A stretch of 64,000 nucleotides of DNA, taken from the NCBI RefSeq assembly GCF_004364865.1, contig NZ_SOAU01000001.1, positions 1,364,001 to 1,428,000 of the forward strand. The letters are read 5' to 3'. Positions 36,372-44,710 of the stretch are shown here, piece after piece. A model generated the notes under the pieces. It worked only from the letters and a program-made list of their open reading frames with translations, had not been told where the DNA came from and did no database searches. Position numbers and translations under genes: made by a program. This DNA is from Ilumatobacter fluminis. Its GTDB lineage: Bacteria > Actinomycetota > Acidimicrobiia > Acidimicrobiales > Ilumatobacteraceae. Numbering within the stretch: position 1 is the first letter of the stretch; each line of letters opens with the position of its first letter.

Positions 36372-36375
36372 GACC

Positions 36376-37881
36376 ATGTTGTTCGTCGAGCTCGCCCGCA
36401 CGTCGGCGGCCGTGGCGTCGACGTCGAAACGCTCCGACAAGGTCGCGGCGTTCGCCGACGTGTTCGGCCGCCTGGCTCCGGACGAGATCGCCCCGGCCGT
36501 CGCCTTCGCCACGGGTTCGACGCTGATCGGTCGGCTCGGTGTCGGCTGGGCGACCCTGCGCGACGTCCGTCCCGAACCGGCCACCACGCCGTCGCTGACC
36601 ATCGGCGACGTCGATCGCGCCGTGGTCACGCTGGCGTCGATCTCGGGCGCCGGGTCGCAGGCCCGTCGACGAGACGTGCTGCACGAGTTGCTCGCCGCAG
36701 CGACCGAACCGGAGCAGCGGTTGATCGTCGGCATCATCGGAGGCGAGTTGCGCCAGGGCGCCCTCGACGGCGTGGTGGCCGCCGGTGTCGCGAAAGCGGC
36801 GGGTGTGGCCGTGGGGCAGGTGCAGCGCGGCGCGATGTTCGCCGGATCGCTGCCGGCGGCCGCACGCGTCGCGCTCACCGCCGGTCAGCCGGGCCTGGCG
36901 GCGATCGAACTGACACCCGCCCAGCCGGTCCAACCGATGCTCGCCTCACCTGCCACCGACGTCGGCGACGCCCTGTCGAACACCGGTCTCGCCTCGGTCG
37001 AGTGGAAGCTCGACGGTGCCCGGATCCAGGCGCACCGATCGGGAGGCGAGGTGAAGCTGTTCACCCGGAACCTCAACGACGTGACCGATCGGCTCGAGGG
37101 CGTGGCCCGAACGGTGCTCGAACTGCCCGGCGGCGACCTCGTTCTCGACGGTGAGGTGCTCGGCCTCGACGCCGACGGAGCGCCACGCCGGTTCCAGGAC
37201 ACGATGGGCGACTTCGGTGCCGACGAGACGGGGCGGGGGAGTGGACTGCGGGCGTTCTTCTTCGATGTGTTGCACGCGGGCGGGTCACTGGTCGACGAAC
37301 CGTTGGCGACGCGCCGCGACGTGTTGTCGGAGACCGTGCCGGAGACGAGCCGACTGCCGTCGATCATCACCGCCGACGCCGACGACGCAGCGGCCTTCCT
37401 CGACCGGGCGATCGCCGCCGGCCACGAGGGCGTCATGGTGAAAGACCTGGAGTCGGCGTACGACGCCGGCCGCCGAGGCGGCGCCTGGCGGAAGGTCAAG
37501 CCGGTCTACACGTTCGATCTCGTCGTGCTCGCCGTCGAGTGGGGTCACGGCCGACGGCAGGGGTGGCTGTCGAACCTCCATCTCGGGGCTCGTGGCAGCG
37601 ACAACGAGTTCGTGATGGTCGGCAAGACCTTCAAGGGTCTGACCGACGAGCTGCTGCGATGGCAGACCGAGCGGTTCCTCGGGCTCGAGCTCGGCCGGGA
37701 GGGGCACATCGTCCACGTCCGACCGGAACAGGTGGTCGAGATCGCGGTCGACGGTGTCCAGGTCAGCACCCGCTACCCGGGTGGGGTCGCGCTGCGGTTC
37801 GCCCGGGTCCGCCAGTACCGCCACGACAAGTCGGCGGCCGACGCCGACACCATCGACCAGGTCCGCTCCCTCCTCCGCTGA
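36376..37881 (+). CDS. ligB: ATP-dependent DNA ligase, LigB-type
   Basis: A 501-aa ligase. An N-terminal DNA-binding domain (about 1-190) precedes the nucleotidyltransferase domain with motif I EWKLDGARIQ (adenylated Lys about 214), motif III-like FFFDVLHAGG and motif IV EGVMVKD, then an OB-fold with RKVKPVYTFDLVV. This matches mycobacterial LigB. ATG 36376 is taken because the promoter palindrome ends 4 nt before it. It is divergent from the short DNA polymerase, with which it may cooperate in repair. Confidence 0.93.
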   Translation: MLFVELARTSAAVASTSKRSDKVAAFADVFGRLAPDEIAPAVAFATGSTLIGRLGVGWATLRDVRPEPATTPSLTIGDVDRAVVTLASISGAGSQARRRDVLHELLAAATEPEQRLIVGIIGGELRQGALDGVVAAGVAKAAGVAVGQVQRGAMFAGSLPAAARVALTAGQPGLAAIELTPAQPVQPMLASPATDVGDALSNTGLASVEWKLDGARIQAHRSGGEVKLFTRNLNDVTDRLEGVARTVLELPGGDLVLDGEVLGLDADGAPRRFQDTMGDFGADETGRGSGLRAFFFDVLHAGGSLVDEPLATRRDVLSETVPETSRLPSIITADADDAAAFLDRAIAAGHEGVMVKDLESAYDAGRRGGAWRKVKPVYTFDLVVLAVEWGHGRRQGWLSNLHLGARGSDNEFVMVGKTFKGLTDELLRWQTERFLGLELGREGHIVHVRPEQVVEIAVDGVQVSTRYPGGVALRFARVRQYRHDKSAADADTIDQVRSLLR

Positions 37882-37945
37882 TCGCCCCGGGTCGCCAGGC
37901 GTCCGCGAACGTTGTGACACCCCGACGGTAGGGTCGCAGGTCGAC

Positions 37946-38548
37946 ATGGCGACCTTGCGGTTCAGTTTCGGCACGATGGGTTCGGGGAAGAGCACCCTGG
38001 CTCTGCAGATCCACCACAACCTCGCGGCCCGACACATGTACGGCCTCCTGCTCACCAAGCTCGACCGAGAGGGCGAGCAGGTGACGAGCCGGCTGGGTGT
38101 CGCGGCGCCGGCGATCCAGGTCACCGACGACCTCGACATCCATCAGCTCGCCATCCAGCACTGGCCGCTGCACTACATGGTGTGCGACGAGGTGCAGTTC
38201 TACTCGCCCGAGCAGTGCGACCAACTGGCGACCATCGTCGACGACATGGAGGTCGACGTGTACGCGTTCGGTCTCATCACCGACTTCCGCGGCCATCTGT
38301 TCGAGGGCACGAAGCGGATGCTCGAGATCGCCGACGAACGCGAACCGCTCCACGTCGAGGCTCGCTGCTGGTGTGGCGCGCGGGCCACGCACAACGCCCG
38401 CGTCGTCAACGACTTCGTCGTGTACGAGGGCGAGACGGTGGTCGTCGGCGACACCGCTGGGCCCGGCGCCCAGAAGATGTTCGGCGACACCGTCCGGTAC
38501 GAGTTGCTCTGCCGCCGCCATTACAACCTGGGCGAACTCGGCGTCTGA
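37946..38548 (+). CDS. tdk: Thymidine kinase
   Basis: A 200-aa type II thymidine kinase for pyrimidine salvage. P-loop GTMGSGKST (about 9-17), VCDEVQFY, the lasso segment (FRGHLFEGTKRML), zinc-site cysteines in CWCGARA and LLCRRH, and VGDTAGP. TAGGGT (37929-37934) is 11 nt upstream of ATG 37946. Stands alone, convergent with a membrane protein gene. Confidence 0.93.
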   Translation: MATLRFSFGTMGSGKSTLALQIHHNLAARHMYGLLLTKLDREGEQVTSRLGVAAPAIQVTDDLDIHQLAIQHWPLHYMVCDEVQFYSPEQCDQLATIVDDMEVDVYAFGLITDFRGHLFEGTKRMLEIADEREPLHVEARCWCGARATHNARVVNDFVVYEGETVVVGDTAGPGAQKMFGDTVRYELLCRRHYNLGELGV

Positions 38549-38564
38549 CGGGCCGCCGGCGCCG

Positions 38565-39035
38565 TCAGGTGTCGTGCTCGGCCTCGGTGCAGAGCCGCAC
38601 GATCGCCAACCCGACGGCGACACCGCCGAGTCGGCCGAGGATCGAGCCGACGTCGCCGACCGAGTCGAAGTTGCCCTGGAAGAACACGGCCAGGATGCCG
38701 AGCACGGCCAACGCCAGGATCACGTAGGCCAGACCGGCGATGATCCGCAGCAGCCACTGCGTGTGGACCACGATCGGGTCGACCAATGGCCGCACCAGCC
38801 AGGCAGCGACCAGCCCGGCGATGAGTGCCGGAACGACGACCACGGCGTTCTGGGGCAGCGTCGCGAACGAGACCAGTTCGGCCCGCTGACCCCACACGCC
38901 GTCCTCGAACCGGCTGTCGCTCACGGCGGCGGCGCGGCGGACCTGGATGACCAGAATGCCGATGAACGCGAGGACGAACATCCATCCGCCGAAGACCAGG
39001 GCCTTCGCCCACCGGATCCGCTCGTGTTCGGTCAC
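38565..39035 (-). CDS. Small integral membrane protein
   Basis: A 156-aa protein with about four membrane segments (residues 14-30, 60-85, 92-117, 130-148) and short polar ends. No motif identifies a function. GTG 39035 has TAGAAC 6 nt upstream. It lies downstream of the large membrane protein gene on the same strand (34-nt gap). Confidence 0.6.
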   Translation of the reverse strand: MTEHERIRWAKALVFGGWMFVLAFIGILVIQVRRAAAVSDSRFEDGVWGQRAELVSFATLPQNAVVVVPALIAGLVAAWLVRPLVDPIVVHTQWLLRIIAGLAYVILALAVLGILAVFFQGNFDSVGDVGSILGRLGGVAVGLAIVRLCTEAEHDT

Positions 39036-39069
39036 CAGGGCGTTCTACCACGGCCCCGACCCCGAACCC

Positions 39070-41520
39070 TCAGATCTCGCCCCGGCGCTCCATCCACATG
39101 AAGGTGATCCAGCCGGGCAGGATCGGGAGCCAGAACGTGGCGAGTCGGAACGTCAGCACCGCGGAGATCGCGACGCCGCCGTCGAGACCGAACCCGGTGA
39201 ACGCCGCGATCATCGCCGCCTCGAGCGGGCCGATGCCGCCCGGTGTGGGGGCGATGTTCGCGATCGCCGCCGCGCCGAGGTACGCGGCACCGATCTGGGC
39301 GAACGAGAGGCCGCCGCCGAACGCTTCGACGGCGAACACGGCACCGATCAGATAGCTCAACGTGATGCACGTCGAACCGCCGAGCAGGCCCGACACACGC
39401 GCCGGGCTCTTCAGCACCTGGCCGCTGTAGCCGGCTGCCGTTCGCAGCCCCGACACGACCGGCATGATCAGGCGCTGGCGCGTGTACGGGATGGTGACCG
39501 CGATGCCGAGCAGGACGAGCGCACCGACGGCGACGCCGACCACCGTGCCGATGCTCGGGAGCGACAGCCCGCCGATGTCGGCGCCGCCGGCCCACGCGAA
39601 GAACCCGACCATCAGGATCAGGTGGGTGGCGACGCCGGCCATCGTGTTGAGTGCGACGGAGGCGCTGGCCTCGGGTCCGGTGAGCCCGTTGCGTTGCAGG
39701 AACCGGCCGGCGAGCGCCATCTTGCCCGAACCGGCCGGGCCGACCAGCTGGGCGAACGACGACGCCACCTGGCTCCTCGCGGACGGCGCGAGCGGCATCC
39801 GTTGTGCGACCGATCCGATGAACGAGATGGTCGCGAACACGTAGTAGATGGCGGCGGCGCCGAGCAGGGCAGGGATCCACTGCCACCGGGCATCGCCGAA
39901 CGCGTCGACGGTGTCGTCGAGGTTGCCGAACTGGGGGAGGAGCGAATAGAAGGCGAGCGCACCGGCCATGATCATGATCAGCGTCTTCGGCTGGATCCGG
40001 GCGAGCTTCTCGAGCGGGACGTCGTCGACGCCCGTGCGATCGTGGATTTCGGCCCGCAACGCGTCGAGCAGACCGCGTTGGCGTCGGATCTCCCGGCCGA
40101 GCGAGCTGCTGAGGGCGAGCGGCTGGAGGAGCGGCAACGAACGATTGACCGGCTCCTCGCCGAACGCGTCGATCGCTGCGGCGACGGTGCGCTGCGGGCC
40201 GGCGACGGCGCCGACGGCGACGAGGAGTTCGGCGACGTCGCGCGACAGTGCACGGTCGTCGGCGGCCAACTCGGCGTCGTCGAAGTCGAGCGGGCGGACG
40301 CGGCCGGCCGGATCGACGATGAAATTGTCGAGGGTCAGGTGATGATGCGCGGTCCGGGTCGCGTGGATGAGCCCGACCTGCTCGAACACCTGGGCGATCA
40401 GGTCGTCGGTGAGCTCGGCGGACGACAGCGCCGACATCGATCGGCCGTGGATCAACTCTTCGGCGAGCAGGACACCCCCGTCCGGGGTGACGCCGAGCCC
40501 GATCAGCTGGGGTGCGGCGACGCCACCGTCGTTGACCGTGTGCAGCGCGAGCGCCTCGTGTTCGACCCGTCGTTTGAGCGTGCTGTACGGGCGGCGGACC
40601 TCGGACGATCGGAGACGGATGCTGCGATAGGCGCGGTTCAGGAGGTCGGAGTCCTGGTCGTCGGGGGTTCGCATCTTGATGAACGTCCTGACTGCGTCGT
40701 CATCAGTCGCGACGTAGTGGACCGACCCGCCGGTCGAGGTGTCGAGTCGACCGATCCTGACCGGATTCAGCCCGATGCTGCGCACACCGGCGAGCACGTT
40801 GACCGGGCTCGGTTCGGCACTCGGTGAACCGAGGACGAGCAGCACGAGCGAGCCGACGATCGTGCCGACGGACACGGCGATGAGGACGTCGAGCGGCGGC
40901 TGACCGCGTCCCAGGAACCGCAGCGCCACGAGCACGATCACCCAGAACCAGGCGGCCCGACGCCAGCGGCGGGGGAGGTACGGGGCGCCGACGGTGACGG
41001 CCCCGACCGCCGACGCGAGGTACGACGTGGTGGGGAAGTCGGCGTCGATCAGCGACGAGCTCGGTTCCTCGGTGTTGACCTGGGTCGTGACACCTCGCTC
41101 GCCGAGCAGCGCGATCACGGGATTGGTGACCATTGCCGCGATGAACGAGCCGAGCCACACGTGGAGGAGCACGCGCCATCGGCGGTGCCAGAGGATCACG
41201 ACCAGGGCGAACAGCGGCACGAGCGTGGCGAAGAGCTGTGCGGTGGCGACGCCGACCTGCTCGATCGACTCGGGCAGACGGGCGATCCCGTTGATGACGT
41301 CTTCTTCGACACCGTCGATCGTGCTGTCGGCTGCGGCGCTCGCGATCAGCGCAGCGAGCAGGGTGAGGACGCCGAAGATGATGCGCATGACGTCGCCGGG
41401 AGAGAAGCGACGCAATGCCGGTGGCGGGTCGAACAGGCGAACGCCGTCGACCAGCGAGGTATCGGCGTCGACCTGCGGTTGCACGGTGTCGATGCTTGCA
41501 GAAAACCGGCCGCTCGACAC
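39070..41520 (-). CDS. PAP2-like/kinase-like/LPG-synthase-type transmembrane protein
   Basis: An 816-aa three-part protein. Residues about 40-240 are membrane helices resembling a PAP2 phosphatase whose catalytic text is altered (FPTTSYLA where PSGH is usual; GRGQPPLDVL where a His is usual). Residues about 250-480 form a kinase-like domain with FIKM, a catalytic loop HHHLTLDNFIVD and PLDFDDAEL. Residues about 510-816 are the flippase-like domain of MprF/YbhN proteins (NIAPTPGGIGPLEAA). It probably acts on membrane lipids or polyprenol-linked compounds (inference). GTG start; a palindrome lies just upstream. Confidence 0.8.
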   Translation of the reverse strand: MSSGRFSASIDTVQPQVDADTSLVDGVRLFDPPPALRRFSPGDVMRIIFGVLTLLAALIASAAADSTIDGVEEDVINGIARLPESIEQVGVATAQLFATLVPLFALVVILWHRRWRVLLHVWLGSFIAAMVTNPVIALLGERGVTTQVNTEEPSSSLIDADFPTTSYLASAVGAVTVGAPYLPRRWRRAAWFWVIVLVALRFLGRGQPPLDVLIAVSVGTIVGSLVLLVLGSPSAEPSPVNVLAGVRSIGLNPVRIGRLDTSTGGSVHYVATDDDAVRTFIKMRTPDDQDSDLLNRAYRSIRLRSSEVRRPYSTLKRRVEHEALALHTVNDGGVAAPQLIGLGVTPDGGVLLAEELIHGRSMSALSSAELTDDLIAQVFEQVGLIHATRTAHHHLTLDNFIVDPAGRVRPLDFDDAELAADDRALSRDVAELLVAVGAVAGPQRTVAAAIDAFGEEPVNRSLPLLQPLALSSSLGREIRRQRGLLDALRAEIHDRTGVDDVPLEKLARIQPKTLIMIMAGALAFYSLLPQFGNLDDTVDAFGDARWQWIPALLGAAAIYYVFATISFIGSVAQRMPLAPSARSQVASSFAQLVGPAGSGKMALAGRFLQRNGLTGPEASASVALNTMAGVATHLILMVGFFAWAGGADIGGLSLPSIGTVVGVAVGALVLLGIAVTIPYTRQRLIMPVVSGLRTAAGYSGQVLKSPARVSGLLGGSTCITLSYLIGAVFAVEAFGGGLSFAQIGAAYLGAAAIANIAPTPGGIGPLEAAMIAAFTGFGLDGGVAISAVLTFRLATFWLPILPGWITFMWMERRGEI

Positions 41521-41521
41521 T

Positions 41522-41536
41522 GACCCGGACCGGGTC
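41522..41536. promoter_or_regulatory. Palindrome upstream of the kinase/flippase gene
   Basis: GACCCGG-A-CCGGGTC is a perfect 7-bp inverted repeat beginning 1 nt upstream of the GTG start. It could be an operator or a hairpin covering the start. Confidence 0.35.
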
Positions 41537-41580
41537 GTCAGCCTGGCCGAACCGGCTTCAGAGGCTCCGATCGAGCCGGA

Positions 41581-42861
41581 TCACCAGGCGCAGGGCAGGC
41601 GCTTGATGCCGTTGATGAAGTTGCTCTGCAGGTAGTCGGGCTCTGCGGTGACGTGGAGGTCGGGGAGGCGCCGCCGGATCTCGTCGAACGCGACGGCGAT
41701 CTGGCGTCGAGCGAGATTCGCCCCGAGACAGAAGTGCGGTCCGCCGGCGCCGAAGCCGACCTGGCCGGGGTTGAGCGGACGGGTGATGTCGAACTCGTAC
41801 GGACGCTCGTACACCCGCTCGTCGCGGTTCGCCGACTCGTAGAACATGACGACCTTGTCACCCTCGACGAGTGCCTGCCCACCGACCTCGGTGTCCTCGG
41901 TGACGGTGCGTCGGAAGTGGATCACCGGCGTCGCCCACCTGACGACTTCGTCGACCGCGGTCTTGAGATGTGCGTCGTAGTCGTCGAACCACAGCGCTCG
42001 CTGGTCGGGGTGATCGGTGAGTGCCTTCAGGCCGTGACTGATGCTGTTCCTGGTCGTCTCGTTGCCGGCGACGACGAGCAGGATGAAGAACGAGCCGAAC
42101 TCCTGGGCGGTGAGCTGATCGCCGTCGAGGTCGGCCGCCATCAGCGCGGAGGTGATGTCGTCGGTCGGGTTCGCTCGCCGCTCCTCGCCGATCGCCTGGG
42201 CGTACGCGTTGATCTCGAGGGCGGCGGTGAGCAGCGATTCGTAGGTGTCGCCGAACTCGGGGTCGCCGATGCCGAGGATCTTGTTCGTCCAGTCGAAGAC
42301 CTTCTTGTGGTCGTCGGGTGGGATGCCCATCATCTCGCAGATGATCGCCAGCGGGAACGGGCCGGCGAACGACTCGACGAAGTCGGCCCTGCGGTCCGGG
42401 TGCTGCTCGATCATCTCGTCGACGAGCCGAGCGGCGACGGTGGTGACGTGGTCTTCGATCTCGCCGATGTGTTTCGGGGTGAACCCCTTCGACACGATCG
42501 AGCGGAGCCGGAAGTGCTTCGGGTCGTCCAATGCGATCATCGAGCCGAAGAACTCGCTGAGTTCGGGCGGGAGGTCGCCGATGTTGACGCCGCCACGACC
42601 CGAGCAGAACAGTTGCGGGTTGCGACTGACGTGCCAGACGTCTTCGTGGCGCGTGACGGCGTAGTAGCCGGCGCCGGGCTCCATCGGCGACTCGGCGAGC
42701 AGGACCTCGGGATACTTCACCAGGCCGGGTGTGTCACGGAGGACTCGGAAGCCCTCGGCACGGGCCGCACGGTCGCCCGTCCAGAACGTCCAGTCGGAGA
42801 TGTCGGGGAGCCCCTCGGGCACCGTGATCCCTGGCGTGCTCTTGAAACCGTGCTGCTCCAT
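41581..42861 (-). CDS. Cytochrome P450
   Basis: A 426-aa soluble P450. I-helix VVAGNETTRN (about 240-249), ExxR in DEVVRW, and the heme loop FGAGGPHFCLGANLARR with the Cys thiolate. It resembles the CYP124/125/142 group that hydroxylates lipid or sterol side chains, but family assignment needs comparison. TACTGT (42873-42868) lies 6 nt before ATG 42861 and touches a palindrome. Needs ferredoxin and reductase partners, none nearby. Confidence 0.9.
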   Translation of the reverse strand: MEQHGFKSTPGITVPEGLPDISDWTFWTGDRAARAEGFRVLRDTPGLVKYPEVLLAESPMEPGAGYYAVTRHEDVWHVSRNPQLFCSGRGGVNIGDLPPELSEFFGSMIALDDPKHFRLRSIVSKGFTPKHIGEIEDHVTTVAARLVDEMIEQHPDRRADFVESFAGPFPLAIICEMMGIPPDDHKKVFDWTNKILGIGDPEFGDTYESLLTAALEINAYAQAIGEERRANPTDDITSALMAADLDGDQLTAQEFGSFFILLVVAGNETTRNSISHGLKALTDHPDQRALWFDDYDAHLKTAVDEVVRWATPVIHFRRTVTEDTEVGGQALVEGDKVVMFYESANRDERVYERPYEFDITRPLNPGQVGFGAGGPHFCLGANLARRQIAVAFDEIRRRLPDLHVTAEPDYLQSNFINGIKRLPCAW

Positions 42862-42872
42862 GACCCGACAGT

Positions 42873-42890
42873 ACGTGACGCAGGTCACGT
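42873..42890. promoter_or_regulatory. Operator candidate between P450 and PIG-L genes
   Basis: ACGTGAC-GCAG-GTCACGT, a perfect 7-bp inverted repeat. It touches the P450 -10 (42868-42873) and lies 11 nt upstream of the -10 of the divergent gene (42902-42907), so one repressor could control both genes. Confidence 0.55.
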
Positions 42891-42913
42891 CCGTCGGCTC
42901 GTAGCCTGATGGT

Positions 42914-43642
42914 GTGCTGCAGCCCGATCAGATCGAACGTGCCCTCGTCATCACCGCCCACCCCGACGACGTCGACTTCGGCGCCGCCGGCACGGTCGCC
43001 AATCTGACCGATGCCGGTGCGCAGGTCACCTACTGCCTGGTCACCGACGGCCAGGCCGGCGGCTTCGACGACTCGATCTCGCGCGAGGAGATGGCGCGCA
43101 TCCGCCGCGAGGAGCAGACCAAGGCTGCGGCCGAGGTCGGTGTCACCGACCTGGTCTTCTTGGGTCACATGGACGGCTCGGTGCAGTTCGACCTCAACCT
43201 GCGACGCGATCTGTCGAGAGTGATCCGCGAGGTGCGTCCTCAGGTGGTCATCACCCAGTCGCCGACCATCAACGTGACCTCGGTGTACGGCAGCCATGCC
43301 GACCACGTCGCCACCGGCCAGGCCGCGTGGGCCGCCGTCTACCCCGACGCCCGCAACCCGTACCAGTTCCCCGACCTGCTGATCGAGGGCTGCGAGCCGT
43401 GGTCGGTCGACGAGATCTGGATCATGTTCGGGTCGGGCCAGCCGAACGAGCCGGTGGAGACCGTCGACATCACCCGCCAGATCGACCGCAAGATCCAGGC
43501 ACTGCGAGCCCACGTCAGCCAGCACCGCGACCCGGACGGTCTCGAGCAGCGGGTACGCACGTGGTGGGGGTCGATGGCGGTCGAAGCCGGCCTGCCCGAC
43601 GGCAGCTTCGCCGAACGCTTCTTCGTCGCCGACAGCCGCTGA
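42914..43642 (+). CDS. PIG-L family deacetylase
   Basis: A 242-aa zinc-dependent N-acetyl hydrolase of the LmbE/MshB type. Metal site AHPDDVDF (about 15-22) and the third ligand in YGSHADHVATG (about 122-132); TDGQAGG and REEQTKAAAEVG are also family text. The substrate may be a GlcNAc-containing thiol or lipid, as in mycothiol synthesis and recycling, but this is not decided. GTG 42914 has TAGCCT 6 nt upstream. Confidence 0.87.
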   Translation: MLQPDQIERALVITAHPDDVDFGAAGTVANLTDAGAQVTYCLVTDGQAGGFDDSISREEMARIRREEQTKAAAEVGVTDLVFLGHMDGSVQFDLNLRRDLSRVIREVRPQVVITQSPTINVTSVYGSHADHVATGQAAWAAVYPDARNPYQFPDLLIEGCEPWSVDEIWIMFGSGQPNEPVETVDITRQIDRKIQALRAHVSQHRDPDGLEQRVRTWWGSMAVEAGLPDGSFAERFFVADSR

Positions 43643-43647
43643 CCCGG

Positions 43648-43664
43648 GCTGTCCGACGGACAGC
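43648..43664 (+). terminator. Short hairpin after PIG-L gene
   Basis: GCTGTCC-GAC-GGACAGC starts 6 nt after the stop codon, between convergent genes. No T-run; weak evidence. Confidence 0.35.
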
Positions 43665-43705
43665 TGCCGAGCGGAACGGTCCCTGACAGCCGGGTGGTGC
43701 GAGTC

Positions 43706-44401
43706 CTACTCGAACGCCTCGTTCGTCGGCATCTCGCGGTAGCGGTACTCGCGGATTCGCGTTGTTCGTTCGACCCTCCATGCCCCCACCCACCAAGCGA
43801 TGGTGGCAACGATCAGCGCTCCACCGACAAGCAGCAACGGACGCGACCAGCGACTCGCTGGTCTCGAGATCCGCTGGGACTCGACCGAGTGCTGCTCACA
43901 GGACTCGAACGTCGAGCCAGCGAGATCCCCGAGCTCGGGACCGGCCGTGCGCGTGTCGCAGACACGCTCGCCGGGCACGAACGACGACGACGAGATCTCA
44001 CCGGTCCCCAGCCCTGCGTACAACGGCAACGCCGCGAGAAACACGAGCGGCAAACGTCGCCGCAGCCGCGCCGTCCGAACTGGCAACGTGTCCACGACCG
44101 TGTTCCGTTCAGCTTCGTGCACGATCGATCGCCAGCGTCGCCACGCCAATCCACCGGCCACGACACCAATGGTCAGCGTTGCGATCATCGCGACCGTCCA
44201 ACCCGGACCGGTCGAGAACTGCTGTGCTTCGACGCACAGCTCGATGTCAGCGTGTTCCGGTGACGGCCCACACGAGCGAGCCGTTGTGATCGGAGCTGTC
44301 AGTGCGAGAACGAAGACGGAAACCAGCGCCGCGACGTAGACCCCGACCAGGATCCATTGGGACGAGGTCCTGCCCGACCGATCTGTCGGTTCAGTCTCCA
44401 C
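43706..44401 (-). CDS. Multi-pass membrane protein, unknown function
   Basis: A 231-aa protein from GTG 44401. Three to four membrane segments (about 15-38, 68-88, 115-130, 185-205) with an outer loop holding four Cys residues around CVEAQQF and CDTR/CEQH, which may form disulfides. The reading frame is open further upstream, but that part (44402-44650) is Arg/Pro-rich and non-hydrophobic, so it is left out. Confidence 0.55.
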   Translation of the reverse strand: METEPTDRSGRTSSQWILVGVYVAALVSVFVLALTAPITTARSCGPSPEHADIELCVEAQQFSTGPGWTVAMIATLTIGVVAGGLAWRRWRSIVHEAERNTVVDTLPVRTARLRRRLPLVFLAALPLYAGLGTGEISSSSFVPGERVCDTRTAGPELGDLAGSTFESCEQHSVESQRISRPASRWSRPLLLVGGALIVATIAWWVGAWRVERTTRIREYRYREMPTNEAFE

Positions 44402-44710
44402 AGCGCCGAGTATCTCAGAAGTCGAACCACCGTCGGAGCGACCAGCACCCGCCCGCCGGCAGGATCCGACAGGTCGTTCGACGACCGGATCACGGTCGGG
44501 CCGGACGTCTCGGCGAAGCGCCCGGTACCGGTCCCGCTGCGGAGCGCCGACCGGGCTCCTGCCTTGGCGTCGGGACGTTCCGGGCACCTCGTCAGAGCGG
44601 ACCCTCGATTGCTGCCAGGCGCTCGGCGCGAAGCGTCCGGGCACAAACATTACTGTGATATATGCTGCTCAGCGGTTGCTCACAAAACGCATGTTCGGTA
44701 CCATTGGGTC
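44402..44710 (+). promoter_or_regulatory. Intergenic region with promoter of DUF222 gene
   Basis: 309 bp without a convincing gene. The last 70 bp are AT-richer than the rest of the window. TTGCTC (44676-44681), a 17-nt spacer and TACCAT (44699-44704) form the best -35/-10 pair seen here; the -10 ends 6 nt before ATG 44711. Nothing else is recognised. Confidence 0.6.

Noticed and set aside
34750-36375. Upstream extension of the ligase frame to over 1000 codons
   Set aside because: The extension is antisense to the DNA polymerase gene and Arg/His-rich; the ligase starts at 36376 next to its promoter.
44357-44710. N-terminal extension of the DUF222 protein
   Set aside because: It spans a clear -35/-10 promoter and lacks DUF222 similarity.
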